Below are positions 43,637 to 53,968 of a stretch of 64,000 bases of DNA, in pieces. Made by a program: the position numbers and the translations under genes. Origin of the DNA: Arthrobacter jiangjiafuii (GTDB taxonomy: Bacteria > Actinomycetota > Actinomycetes > Actinomycetales > Micrococcaceae); assembly GCF_018622995.1 (NCBI RefSeq), contig NZ_CP076022.1, positions 2,480,001 to 2,544,000 of the forward strand. Direction: 5' to 3'. The notes beneath the pieces are model-generated. The model was not told where the DNA came from. It made no database searches and worked only from the letters and a program-made list of their open reading frames with translations. The number at the start of each line of letters is the position of its first letter. Positions within the stretch are counted from its first letter, which is position 1.

Positions 43637-45421
43637 CTATTTGCGGCCGATGAACCAGTCCTGCAGCTTCTTGAGCCGCTGGTTCAGCTGTTCCTCATTG
43701 GCCTGGGCCACGGGCGGGCCGCCGCAGATACGCCGCAGCTCGCTGTGCACCATGCCGTGCGGCATGCCCGAACGCGCCGACCAGGCGGACACGTTCTTGG
43801 CCAGCTGGCCGCGCAGCTCGGTGAGCCGGCGGTGGTCCATGACCGAGGGTTCCGGTTCCGGAACAGCAGCGGGCGCCTTCTTGCCGCGGCGGGAGAGCTG
43901 ATCGTGCTGGCGCTGGCGCAGCAGCACACCCATCTGGTCCGCGTCCAGCAGCCCGGGAATACCCAGGAAGTCCTGTTCCTCTTCGCTGCCGAGCTCGCCG
44001 CCGGTACCGAACTCGCCGCCGTCGAACAGTACGCGGTCGAAGGACGCCTGGGACTCCAGCGCCTCGAACTTCTGCTTGGTCAGCGAGTCCGAGGCCTTCT
44101 CCTCCCGGTTTGCGGCCTCCATGAGGCTGTCCTCCAGCCCGAACCCCTCCTCTTCGAGGTGGTTTTCCGGCCGGTCCAGCGCGTGGTCGCGCTCCATTTC
44201 CAGCTGGTTGGCCAGGGCCATCAGGTTAGGCACCGAGGGCAGGAAGACCGACGCCGTCTCCCCGCGCTTTCGGGCGCGCACAAACCGGCCCACTGCCTGC
44301 GCGAAGAAGAGCGGTGTGGCGGTGGAGGTCGCGTAGACCCCCACTGCCAGGCGGGGCACGTCCACGCCTTCGGAGACCATCCGCACCGCCACCATCCAGC
44401 GCTGGTCCCCGGCGGAGAATTCATCGATCTTGTCCGAGGCCTTGGCGTCATCGGAGAGGATCACTGTCGGGGATTGCCCGGTGATCTTCTTCAGCGTCCC
44501 GGCGTAGGCCCGGGCGTCGTCGTGGTCGGTGGCAATGACCAGGCCGCCGGCGTCGGGCACCGCGCGCCGCACCTCGGAGAGCCGCCGGTCGGCGGCGGCC
44601 AGCACGGCCGGAATCCATTCACCCGTGGGGTTCAAAGCGGTACGCCAGGCCTGCGCTGTGATGTCCTTGGTGACCGCCGCCTCCCCCAGGGATGCGGCCA
44701 TTTCATCACCGGCGCTGGTGCGCCAGCGCATCTGCCCGGAATAGGCCATGAACATGACCGGGCGGACCACATGGTCCCGCAGGGCCTCGCCGTAGCCGTA
44801 GGTGTAGTCGGCCTTGGAGCGGCGGATGCCGTCCCGGTCCTTCTCGTATTCAACGAACGGAATCGCCGCGGTATCCGACCGGAAGGGTGTACCGGTGAGG
44901 GAGAGCCGCTTCACGGCCGGTTCAAAGGCCTCGCGGATGCCGTCACCCCAGGAGAGTGCGTCGCCGCCGTGGTGGATCTCGTCCAGGATCACCAGGGTCC
45001 GGGCGGCTTCGGTCTTGGCCCGGTGCAGCATCGGCTTGGATGCCACCTGGGCGTAGGTCACGGCGACGCCGATGAAACCGGCGCCGTGGCGGCCGTCTGC
45101 GTTCTTGAAGTTCGGGTCCAGGGCCAGCCCCACCTTCGCGGCGGCGTCAGCCCACTGGCGCTTCAGGTGGTCCGTGGGAGCCACCACGGTGATCCGCTTG
45201 ACGATCCCCCGGTCCACCAGCTCGGTGGCAACCCGGAGGGCGAAGGTCGTCTTGCCTGCGCCGGGGGTGGCGACGGCGAGGAAGTCGTCCGAGTCGGAGG
45301 CGAAGAACTTTTCCAGGGCTTCGGCCTGCCACTGGCGCAGCTTCGGGGCGGTGCCCCACGCGGCTCGTTCCGGATAGGCGGGCGGCAGGGCCGGTCCGCC
45401 GAAGAGTGTCTCGGGGCTCAC
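43637..45421 (-). CDS. DEAD/DEAH-box superfamily 2 helicase
   Basis: This is a 594-residue SF2 helicase of the RadD/SSL2-like type. The Q-like region LRQWQAEALEKFF at 28-40 precedes Walker A ATPGAGKTT (51-59). DEIH is at 147-150, motif III SLTGTPFR is near 180, and the C-terminal QAVGRFVRARKRGE motif VI lies near 355. The last 200 residues are hydrophilic with acidic and Gln/Arg-rich parts. GTG 45421 overlaps the MFS stop by four bases and has AGGAAAGG upstream. A role in DNA repair or recombination is likely but unproven. Similar helicases follow DUF3039 genes in other Actinobacteria, as far as I recall. Confidence 0.9.
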   Translation of the reverse strand: MSPETLFGGPALPPAYPERAAWGTAPKLRQWQAEALEKFFASDSDDFLAVATPGAGKTTFALRVATELVDRGIVKRITVVAPTDHLKRQWADAAAKVGLALDPNFKNADGRHGAGFIGVAVTYAQVASKPMLHRAKTEAARTLVILDEIHHGGDALSWGDGIREAFEPAVKRLSLTGTPFRSDTAAIPFVEYEKDRDGIRRSKADYTYGYGEALRDHVVRPVMFMAYSGQMRWRTSAGDEMAASLGEAAVTKDITAQAWRTALNPTGEWIPAVLAAADRRLSEVRRAVPDAGGLVIATDHDDARAYAGTLKKITGQSPTVILSDDAKASDKIDEFSAGDQRWMVAVRMVSEGVDVPRLAVGVYATSTATPLFFAQAVGRFVRARKRGETASVFLPSVPNLMALANQLEMERDHALDRPENHLEEEGFGLEDSLMEAANREEKASDSLTKQKFEALESQASFDRVLFDGGEFGTGGELGSEEEQDFLGIPGLLDADQMGVLLRQRQHDQLSRRGKKAPAAVPEPEPSVMDHRRLTELRGQLAKNVSAWSARSGMPHGMVHSELRRICGGPPVAQANEEQLNQRLKKLQDWFIGRK

Positions 45422-46842
45422 GCTGTGAAAGGCACCTTTCCTGTGTTCGGGGTAACTATTGCGCTGCGGGCGCCGGAGAGGATCCCCAGGCACGCAAAGA
45501 GGGCCAGGACAAGCCATATGACGCTGTACACGCCGGTTTGTCCGGAAGCTGACGGGTTGTGGAGCAGGGCAAACAGAATCCCTGCCGCCGCGGTTCCCGC
45601 TACCGCTCCCAGCTGGTCCGAAATCTGCAGTGACGCGGAGTTGCGTCCCCGGTCAGCGGAAGTGGACAGTGCCAGCACCATCACTGAGGTGCTGGAGAGG
45701 GCCAGGCCCATGGCCGCTCCTGCGAAGGACCACACCACCACGATGACCCAGAAAGGTACCGACGGCGCTGTGAGCAGACCGGTTCCTCCCACTGCCGCGG
45801 CCAGTACGGATGCACCGGTCACCAGCATGCGGTGACGATGTCCGCGGGCACGTGCCTGCAGGAAGGAACCCACAGCCCAGCCTACCGCTCCGGCGGTCAG
45901 TGCCAGTCCCGCAGTGGCCGGATCCACACCCCTGGTCTCCAGCAGCATCAGCGGCAGGAACGCCTCCGCAGCGACGAATCCGGCGCTGAGCAGCCCGCGC
46001 GTGGCGATTACCGAGGGCAGCCCCCGAGCCAGCCGCAGGGTGCCGGCGGGCAGCAGCCGCGACAGGGCCGCGCCAGCCGTGAGGGCACCGGCAACCGCCG
46101 CGGCGCCCAGGAGCACGCGTGAGGATCCGGAGGCTACAGCGGCTTCGTTTCCAGCCCATTGGGCCACAAAAACCGCCGCCGCCAGAAGGGAGCCCCACAG
46201 CGCCCGGCGCCGGCCCAAGGTGGGGTCCAGAACCGGGTCCTGTGGCGGGCCCAGGGAGCGGATCCTCGGCCAGATCATCAGGTACGCCGCCAGGACCACG
46301 GGAATGACGGCGGCAAAGACCCACCGCCAGCTCACATACTGCGCAAGCAGCCCGGCCGCCAGCGGTCCGATCATGGACGGCAGGATCCAGGCCGTGGCCA
46401 GCCAGCCAAAGACCACCGGCTGCAGCGCTGGCGGATAGATTTCCCCGATGATCACATAGACAGCCACAATCATGGCCCCGCCGCCGAGTCCCGAGACAGC
46501 CCTGCCGGCAGTAACCAGCCAGAACTCACCGGCCAGTGCGGACATCACCAGGCCGGCCGTCATCAGGACCATGCCCGCCGCCAGCGAGGGCCGCGGGCCC
46601 TGCACATCGCACCTGCTGCCGGCAACAACGGTGCCCAGCAGCGAGGCAGTGAGGTACATCGAGAACGCCAGGCCGTAGCCCGCCCCGGAGGAGAGCTCCT
46701 GCGCCACGACCGGCATCGCCGTCGTGACGGCCATGGCCTCAAAGGCGGAACAGGTGATGATCGCCAGGATGCCCAGGGTCAGGGCCCGGTAGGCTCCGGA
46801 TAATGCGCCGGCGGGACGCGGCCCCGCCGCCGAACGGCTCAC
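45418..46842 (-). CDS. MFS transporter (DHA2-like)
   Basis: This 474-residue permease has about 14 hydrophobic segments. AVTTAMPVVAQEL in helix 1 is the usual motif of the DHA2 drug-efflux branch, and the loop 2-3 region SRCDVQGPRPSLA is a degenerate motif A. GTG 46842 starts 13 bp after the DUF3039 stop. Its own stop overlaps the helicase start. The arrangement makes a three-gene operon in which an exporter sits between two genes that usually lie close together. The substrate is unknown. Confidence 0.88.
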   Translation of the reverse strand: MSRSAAGPRPAGALSGAYRALTLGILAIITCSAFEAMAVTTAMPVVAQELSSGAGYGLAFSMYLTASLLGTVVAGSRCDVQGPRPSLAAGMVLMTAGLVMSALAGEFWLVTAGRAVSGLGGGAMIVAVYVIIGEIYPPALQPVVFGWLATAWILPSMIGPLAAGLLAQYVSWRWVFAAVIPVVLAAYLMIWPRIRSLGPPQDPVLDPTLGRRRALWGSLLAAAVFVAQWAGNEAAVASGSSRVLLGAAAVAGALTAGAALSRLLPAGTLRLARGLPSVIATRGLLSAGFVAAEAFLPLMLLETRGVDPATAGLALTAGAVGWAVGSFLQARARGHRHRMLVTGASVLAAAVGGTGLLTAPSVPFWVIVVVWSFAGAAMGLALSSTSVMVLALSTSADRGRNSASLQISDQLGAVAGTAAAGILFALLHNPSASGQTGVYSVIWLVLALFACLGILSGARSAIVTPNTGKVPFTA

Positions 46843-46855
46843 GGGTGCCCCGGAG

Positions 46856-47158
46856 TTACTTGCCGCCGTCCTTCGGCGCGCTCAGCCCCTCATAGATTTC
46901 CTTGCAGGTGGGGCAGACCGGGAACTTCTTCGGGTCCCGGCCCGGCGTCCAGACCTTGCCGCACAGTGCGATCACAGGTTCGCCGGACAGTGCCGACTCC
47001 ATAATCTTTTCCTTGCGGACGTAGTGGGCAAACCGTTCGCTGTCACCGGGCTCGGTGTACTCGCGCTGCTCTTCACGCTCGATGACGGCGGTGGAGCCGC
47101 CGCCGTCGTCCAGGCGGCGGGCGGGGTCATTTTCGAAAGGATCGGGAGGCAGACTCAT
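46856..47158 (-). CDS. DUF3039 domain protein
   Basis: This is a 100-residue soluble protein of the DUF3039 family, found across Actinobacteria. The conserved core CGKVW(x)PGRDPKKFPVCPTCKEIY includes three Cys that may bind zinc together with His in the AHYVRK segment. The N-terminal half is polar and acidic. ATG 47158 is chosen over 47167 because TAAGAT stands exactly seven bases upstream. It heads the operon with an MFS gene and a helicase. The function is unknown. Confidence 0.9.
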   Translation of the reverse strand: MSLPPDPFENDPARRLDDGGGSTAVIEREEQREYTEPGDSERFAHYVRKEKIMESALSGEPVIALCGKVWTPGRDPKKFPVCPTCKEIYEGLSAPKDGGK

Positions 47159-47165
47159 GGTTCCC

Positions 47166-47171
47166 ATCTTA
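47166..47171 (-). promoter_or_regulatory. Candidate leaderless -10 of the DUF3039 operon
   Basis: TAAGAT (minus strand) ends 7 bp before ATG 47158. Confidence 0.55.
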
Positions 47172-47213
47172 GTACCCCGGCACCCCCGGCCTGCCGGATG
47201 ACGGGCCGCGCCA

Positions 47214-47245
<32 letters not shown>

Positions 47246-47293
47246 AGGATGACAGGGAGGGGGTCGGCCGGGGCGGGGCCGGGCACGGACGGC

Positions 47294-48855
47294 CTATTTG
47301 TGCACGGAGACCGCTGCCAACAGTTCCGGCGCCCTGCGGTCCAGCCACTTTCCGCCGATCCTGATTCCCGCCACCAGCAGTCCGGCGCCAAGCAGGATGC
47401 CGCCGGCCAGTGTCGCCCAGTCCCAGACAGGGTTATCCGACAGCAGCGCCGTGACTGCCAGCGCCAGGACGGGAAACACGATCACGATTTGGGCGAGCAT
47501 GCCCAGGCCCTGGACCAGCATGGTGCGTCCGCCGGAACCGGGCGGGGTCTTGAACGCGTTCTCCCCCGGCAGGGGAACGTTGTAGGTGTAGCGGGCCGAG
47601 ACGACGCTGGAGAGTCCGAAGCCGCCGAGCAGGATAGCCAGGGAAACCCCGAGCAGCACGGGGATCAGGTCGCCTTCCCCCAGCATCAGGCACGGCACAA
47701 GGACGGCCAGGACGGTCGCCGGGAGGGCAAAGACGGCGCAGGCGATAACGCGCCCGGCCCGGTCTGCGGTGCCGGAGACACCGGTGCTGATGTGCAGGGC
47801 GAACGCCGTGTTGTCGTAGGCCACGTCCGCCGAGATGCCGAAGGCGAGGAGGAAGGCCACCAGCGGGCCCATGACCAGCAGCAGCTGCGGGCCTCCCCCG
47901 CCGCTCTGGTTCGTCCCCGCGAAGACCAGCAGGACCACCAGCAGCGGAATGATCAGCAGCGACGCCCCGTAGCGGGGGTCCCGGATCCAGTAGGTCAGGG
48001 CACGTGCAGCGACGGCCCCGGCGGGGGTGGGCGGAAAGAGGCTGAAGAACCCCAGCTTCCCGGCCTTCCGCCGGGGCCCGGCATTGTGCGGCGGGGTATG
48101 GAGCGCCCGCAGCAGCAGAACTTTCCAGACCCAGACCAGCAGGGCCAGGAAACCGGCGGCGATGGCCATTTTGGCGGCCGCCTGCCCCGTCTGGCCCAGG
48201 GCCACGTCCCCGGGAACGGACCAGGCCGCGCCCAGCGGAGTCCAGGACAGGGTGTTGGCCAGGGAGGGAAGGTAGCCCTGGGTGGCACCGATCCCCGAGC
48301 TCACACCGGCGATGATCGGACCCAGGAGCATCAGCGGAATGATGGCCACCAGACCGGCGACGTCCTTGAACCGGCGCGAGTTGGACAGGGAGGTGCTCGC
48401 GGCCACCGTGACCCGGGCCGCGATCAGGCAGGTGAACACGGCGATCAGGGCGGCCACCACGCCCGCCGCCAGCGCTGCGGGGTTCCGCCACCAGATTGCT
48501 GCGGAAGCCAGTCCTGCCAGCAGGGTCACTGCACCGGGAATTCCAATCAGCCCGCCCAGCGCTAGCCCGGTGAGCATCTTGGGCAGCGGGACGGCGAAGG
48601 TGACAAAACGTGCCGGGTCCAGGGTCAGGTCCACACCGGTGGCCAGCACCGGTATCAGGGCCCAGCCCAGGACGACGAGGGTCCCGGCGAGGACGGTGGC
48701 GGTCCGGGCTAGTTCCGGGTCGTTCAGGCTCAGGAAGAAGAGGCCGGCCAGCAGCAGCCCCAGCATGCCGATTCCGTAGAGGGCACCCAGGACCAGCCCG
48801 ACAATCTGCCACGGGCTGCGCCGCAGCGAGTTGCGCAGCAGGGTGAGTTTGAGCC

Positions 48856-48874
<19 letters not shown>
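47294..48874 (-). CDS. ABC-2-like exporter membrane protein
   Basis: This 526-residue protein has about 12 hydrophobic segments in two halves and no soluble domain. It matches the large permeases that partner a single ATPase in export systems of Actinobacteria. ATG 48874 lies within the end of the ATPase gene, overlapping it by 19 bases, so the two are cotranslated. The region near residues 440-460 (YTYNVPLPGENAF) is an external loop. No substrate or regulator gene is adjacent. The frame is open to 49009, but that part is ATPase shadow. Confidence 0.85.
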
Positions 48875-49665
<791 letters not shown>

Positions 49666-49781
49666 GTCAGCGCCACTTTCATCATGGCCCCAACATACCC
49701 GGCGCCGGCCGGCGCCGGATCGGTCGTAAGGACCAAAACCAGCGGAGCCTGCCGGACCAGTTACCCGCCGCGCGGACTAGG

Positions 49782-50888
49782 CTAGGCCGGCCGGGCCCGC
49801 TCGTACTGCGGGGCCCAGGGCAGCTTCACGTCGAGCTCTTCAGCCGCGTGCAGCCACCAGTGCGGGTCGCTCAGCGCCGCCCGGCCAATGAGCACGGCAT
49901 CGGCGCGGCCGCCGCGGAGGGTCTCCTCGGCCTCGGCGGCACTGCGGATCAGCCCAACCGCGGCGGTGGGAATTCCGGCGTCGGCGCGGATCGACTCGGC
50001 GAATCCGGTCTGGTAGCCGGGCGCCACCGGAATGGCGGCTGCCGGGACGGCTCCGCCGGTCGACACGTCAACCAGGTCCACCCCGCGCCGTCCGGCCTCG
50101 GCAGCGAGCCGGGCAGAGGAGTGTTCATCCAATCCCCCGGGCATCCAGTCGGTGGCGGAGATGCGCAGCAGCAGCGGCATGGAGTCGGGGATCACCGCAC
50201 GGACGGCGTCGATGACTTCCAGGGTCAGGCGGTTCCGGGCCTCTTCGGACCCGCCCCAGCCGTCGGTGCGGGTGTTGACCAGCGGGGTCAGGAACTGGTG
50301 CAGCAGGTAGCCGTGGGCTGCGTGGATTTCAATCGTGTCAAACCCCGCCTCGACTGCCCGTTCGGCCGCCTGCGCGAAGTCGGCAATTACCTGAAGGATC
50401 CCCGCGTCGTCCAGAGCGGCAGGCGCGGCATAGCGGCCAAACGCCTCTGCCGTGGGGCCTACGGTCTGCCAGCCGCCGTCGTCCACCGGCACACTGCCGC
50501 GGCCGGCTGCGAACGGCGGATAGGTGGAGGCCTTGCGTCCGGCGTGGGCCAGCTGCACGCCGATCTTGGTGTCCACCGCGCTGTGCCTGTGGACAAAGTC
50601 AGTGATCCGGCGCCAGGCGCCAACCTGCTCCGGAGTGTAGAGCCCGGTGTCCTGAGGGCTGATCCGCCCCTCGGGGCTGACCGCGGTGGCCTCGGTAATG
50701 ATCAGGGCCGCTCCCCCTGCGGCGAAGGAGCCCAGGTGCATCAGATGCCAGTCGTTCGGCACCCCCGGCGCGTTCACGGCGTCGGCGGAGTACTGGCACA
50801 TGGCAGCAACCCAGCCCCGGTGGCTCAGCTCAAGCCCCCGCAGGACCATCGGATCAAACAGTCCGGGGGCAGCAGCGTGTCCGCTCAT
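49782..50888 (-). CDS. Old-yellow-enzyme type NADH:flavin oxidoreductase (YqjM-like)
   Basis: The 368-residue FMN TIM-barrel enzyme reduces activated alkenes using NAD(P)H. The N-terminal AMCQYSADA includes the Cys typical of the YqjM thermophilic-like class (Cys31). QLAHAGRKA is near 112, EIHAAHGYLLHQF near 187 carries the substrate His pair, and VGLIRSAAEAE plus LIGRAALSDPHW near the C-terminus bind phosphate. It starts 12 bp after the thioredoxin-like gene, with GGGAG five bases upstream, so the two are probably cotranscribed. The physiological substrate is unknown. Confidence 0.94.
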   Translation of the reverse strand: MSGHAAAPGLFDPMVLRGLELSHRGWVAAMCQYSADAVNAPGVPNDWHLMHLGSFAAGGAALIITEATAVSPEGRISPQDTGLYTPEQVGAWRRITDFVHRHSAVDTKIGVQLAHAGRKASTYPPFAAGRGSVPVDDGGWQTVGPTAEAFGRYAAPAALDDAGILQVIADFAQAAERAVEAGFDTIEIHAAHGYLLHQFLTPLVNTRTDGWGGSEEARNRLTLEVIDAVRAVIPDSMPLLLRISATDWMPGGLDEHSSARLAAEAGRRGVDLVDVSTGGAVPAAAIPVAPGYQTGFAESIRADAGIPTAAVGLIRSAAEAEETLRGGRADAVLIGRAALSDPHWWLHAAEELDVKLPWAPQYERARPA

Positions 50889-50900
50889 CTCGGCTCCCGC

Positions 50901-51854
50901 TTAGAAGAGTGCGCGGGCAAGCGCGGACCGGGCCTTGGTGACCCGCGGGTCGGACGTGCCCACCACCTCGAACAGGTCAAGCAGGCGCAGCCGGGCCTGC
51001 TCGCGCTCCTCGCCGAAGACCCGGGAAATCAGCCGGACAACCCGGGTGAAGGCGTCTTCGACGTGCCCGCCGGAGATGTCCAGGTCAGCGACCGCAAGCT
51101 GCGCCTCGACGTCGTTGGGATTTTCCGCCGCGCTGCTGCGCAGCTGCTCCGCGTCAACGCCCTGGAGGCGGGACATCAGCTCCACCTGCGCCAGCCCTGC
51201 CTTGGCTTCGGCGTCGGCGGGCTGTTCGGCCAGTGCCTTGCGGTAGGCGGCCGCAGCGCCGTCGTAGTCCCCGGCGTTAATGGCGTCGAAGGCCTCCTGA
51301 TGCAACGGAGGCAACGGCGCTTCCTCGGCCGGTTCCGCGGCAGCACCCTCATCGAGGGAACCGGTCACGCCGTTCGCGGCAGCGACCTGCAGCAGCTCGG
51401 CGACCAGGGCACGGATCTGCTCTTCCGGCATGGCCCGCTCAAAGAGCGGCACGGGCTGGCCCTTGAGGACAGCTGCCACGGTGGGCACCGCAACGGCCTG
51501 GAAGGCCTGGGCAATGTCCGGATGCGCGTCGGCGTCCACCCGGCCGAGCAGCAGCTTGCCGGCAGCCTCGATGACGATGCTCCGCAGCACCGCGCTGACC
51601 TGGACCGATTCCGGGCTGCGCGCGGAGTACAGGTCGATGATGACCGGAACCTGCGCGGACAGCTGGACCACCTGCGGGAAGGTCGTCTCCGAGACTTCCA
51701 CGATGAACGGGCTGGAACCGGCGGCCGGAGCATCCGGAGCCGCCCCGGCCGGGGCTGCCGGCGCGGTGGCCCTGGCCTTCAGCGCGGAAAGGTCGACGGC
51801 GCCGCGCAGGTTCATCGAGGGGGCAGGGGCGGGGCGGTGGTTCGGAGTGCTCAT
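50901..51854 (-). CDS. Thioredoxin-fold/TPR protein lacking the CXXC motif (CnoX/YbbN-like)
   Basis: This 317-residue protein has a thioredoxin fold (about 50-165) followed by TPR-like helices (about 185-315), the architecture of CnoX/YbbN co-chaperones. At the active-site position (residues 80-83) SPES replaces CGPC, so both cysteines are Ser and redox activity is lost. The protein contains no Cys at all. A holdase or scaffold role is therefore more likely than disulfide exchange. ATG 51854 follows AAGGTG. It sits upstream of an old-yellow-enzyme gene in a probable operon. Confidence 0.92.
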   Translation of the reverse strand: MSTPNHRPAPAPSMNLRGAVDLSALKARATAPAAPAGAAPDAPAAGSSPFIVEVSETTFPQVVQLSAQVPVIIDLYSARSPESVQVSAVLRSIVIEAAGKLLLGRVDADAHPDIAQAFQAVAVPTVAAVLKGQPVPLFERAMPEEQIRALVAELLQVAAANGVTGSLDEGAAAEPAEEAPLPPLHQEAFDAINAGDYDGAAAAYRKALAEQPADAEAKAGLAQVELMSRLQGVDAEQLRSSAAENPNDVEAQLAVADLDISGGHVEDAFTRVVRLISRVFGEEREQARLRLLDLFEVVGTSDPRVTKARSALARALF

Positions 51855-51920
51855 GGCTTCACCTTATTACGCGGTCTCGGGTCACCGGCTACCCCGGTTT
51901 CCCCTGGTGGAGGGTTGGGG

Positions 51921-53729
51921 CTATTTCAGGGTGGCGGACAGCAGTTCCTGGACCGCGCCGATGACCTGGATCTGGTCGGTGCTTCCGGCCGGGGGAACGT
52001 ACATCATCACGCCTTCGCCGTAGTTGACGTCGATGCCGGCCTCGGTGCTCGTTTCCCCGGTCAGCGTCTGGTAGACGGTGCCTTCCAGGTTGATGGAATC
52101 GCCGGCTTCACGGGGCGCGCTCGAGTAGGTGTGCCGCATGTAGCCGAACACAATCGCGCCGCCGTCAGCAGTGCGCAGGGCACGGGTGTCCTCCGGCACG
52201 CTCGAGTGCGAGAAGGTGATGTTGGCGAACTCGTTTTCCGGATTGGCGACGACGTCGGACTGGAACTTGGTGACTGCCTCGGCAAAGGTGTTGGCCGAGA
52301 AGGTGTCCTTGTTGGCGCCGGTGGGGTTGGTCAGCGCATCGGCGAGGTTGTCCACCGCGGCCTGCGGTGCAGCGGCCAGGCCTTCGGCGGAATCCGCCGG
52401 TGCCGGGGTAACGCCCTCGCTTCCGGCCGGACGCTTCGGGAAGGAAGTGCCGGGCAGCATCTGGACTGCGGAGACGAGCTTGTAGTTCTCGCGGGCGGAA
52501 TTCTGGACCAGCAGCAGTGCCTGGGGCACCGGGTTGTCTGCACCCTGAGTGACTGCGACGACGCTGCGCGGGAACTCGGTGCCGCCCATGATCAGGTCGG
52601 TCATGAGGGGCTCCGCGGCGACGGGTGCCGGCATGGTGTGGTCGGGGACCTTGGCGGCCGTCGCGTAGCTGGCCTCGCGCAGGCTCGCCGTCATGCCGCC
52701 GGTTCGGGCAGCCAGCAGCGACGGGTCCTTCGCGGCATCGGCCGCAGCCACTGACGCGGAGACGGAATTCAGGATGCGCTCCAGCTGTGGTTCCAGGACC
52801 ACGGGCGGTGCGGCTTCGGCGGATTCAGCCGACGGTGCGGCGGTCAGCGGGACGCCGGCCAGGGCGGGACCGGGAGCTGCGCCGAACACCAGGGCTGCGG
52901 TCAGCACCGTGCCCAACGCTGCGGCCGGTCCCCGGCCGGATGCGGGGAGGGTGCGCTGCGCGCGGGTGGTCCCGGCGCCGCGGGGGCCGCGGTCCGTGGG
53001 GCCGGCAGCCGGCTCGGATCCGGCAGGGATCGGCGCCGGCAACGTGGTGGTTGCGCCGGTGGGCGCTTCGGTTGCCCGGGTGGCGGGCAGATCGGCCGGG
53101 CCGCCGGCCGAGGGGCCGCGGCCGCCGGACCTGCGGCCGCTGTTGCCGCGGCCTGAGACAAAGGCCAACGCCAGCCCCAGCACGGCGGCAAGCGCACCCA
53201 GGACGATCAGCGGTACGGCAAAGGGAGTAGCGGCATCGTTGGCGTAGGTGACGGCAACGTCGGCCGGCGCCGCGGCCGTGCCGTCGGTGGCCAGCAGGAT
53301 CTTCCACTCGCCGTCAGCCGGAGCTTCCCAGGTGTACAGCAATTCCCCGTCCACTTCCTGTTCGGAGACCCAGAGGTCGGATCCGGCAGGACTGGGCACG
53401 GTCGGTGTTCCCTCGCTGACCTCAGCGGTCAGGGCGTCGCCGTCGCTGCCGATCCGCAGCGCCGAAGCGTCCGCCACCCAGGCATCGACGTCGTCGGCCC
53501 GGCCCACAGCCATGGTGAAGGGGCCATCCGCCGATACCGTGAGATCCACGCCCTCGGGGTGTGCGGTCAGGACATCAGAGCCGATGACGGTCAGCGGCGC
53601 CTGCGCGTCCGTGGACGGAGCTGACGCGGTAACGGTCTCGGGCGGAGCCCACAACGTGCGCTGCCCGATGCCCACAAGCATCAGCAGCACTCCGATCACG
53701 ATCAGCGGAACTGCAATTTTGTTTCGCAC
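51921..53729 (-). CDS. Large membrane-anchored hypothetical protein
   Basis: This is a 602-residue protein with a signal anchor (about 5-25), an extracytoplasmic beta-rich domain (about 35-165), a second helix near 170-190, and a Gly/Pro/Thr/Arg-rich stretch (about 195-265). A third hydrophobic segment near 270-300 ends in APGPALA and looks like a second signal sequence before a C-terminal domain (about 305-602). That layout resembles two exported domains separated by a cytoplasmic linker. I know of similar unnamed proteins in Arthrobacter only. GTG 53729 has no clear ribosome site. Function is not assigned. Confidence 0.75.
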   Translation of the reverse strand: MRNKIAVPLIVIGVLLMLVGIGQRTLWAPPETVTASAPSTDAQAPLTVIGSDVLTAHPEGVDLTVSADGPFTMAVGRADDVDAWVADASALRIGSDGDALTAEVSEGTPTVPSPAGSDLWVSEQEVDGELLYTWEAPADGEWKILLATDGTAAAPADVAVTYANDAATPFAVPLIVLGALAAVLGLALAFVSGRGNSGRRSGGRGPSAGGPADLPATRATEAPTGATTTLPAPIPAGSEPAAGPTDRGPRGAGTTRAQRTLPASGRGPAAALGTVLTAALVFGAAPGPALAGVPLTAAPSAESAEAAPPVVLEPQLERILNSVSASVAAADAAKDPSLLAARTGGMTASLREASYATAAKVPDHTMPAPVAAEPLMTDLIMGGTEFPRSVVAVTQGADNPVPQALLLVQNSARENYKLVSAVQMLPGTSFPKRPAGSEGVTPAPADSAEGLAAAPQAAVDNLADALTNPTGANKDTFSANTFAEAVTKFQSDVVANPENEFANITFSHSSVPEDTRALRTADGGAIVFGYMRHTYSSAPREAGDSINLEGTVYQTLTGETSTEAGIDVNYGEGVMMYVPPAGSTDQIQVIGAVQELLSATLK

Positions 53730-53968
53730 AACGTACCTATCTTCAGTCTCGGTGCATTCGCCTCACCTGTAGGCAGGCAGGAACGGGACGTGGATCCCCG
53801 TGGCTATCGGTCCGCACGGGGTTTATAACCCAATGGTAACGAAATCCCCAGTCGGGGCACATTCGGCGCCCCGCCGCGGCGCCGATCCGGCGGCAGGAGC
53901 ACAGCCGGCTGATAATCTGGCGCTTCATGCGCGGGGGCGAAAGCAACTTATGAGGAGACCAACACAAA

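Noticed and set aside
43607-45835. 742-codon open frame on the plus strand
   Set aside because: It is antisense to the helicase, whose Walker and DEAH motifs are intact, and its translation has shadow-frame composition.
49848-52754. 968-codon open frame on the plus strand
   Set aside because: It lies antisense to the old-yellow-enzyme, CnoX-like and membrane-protein genes, has low-complexity Gly/Arg/His translation and no ribosome site. It is a high-GC shadow frame.
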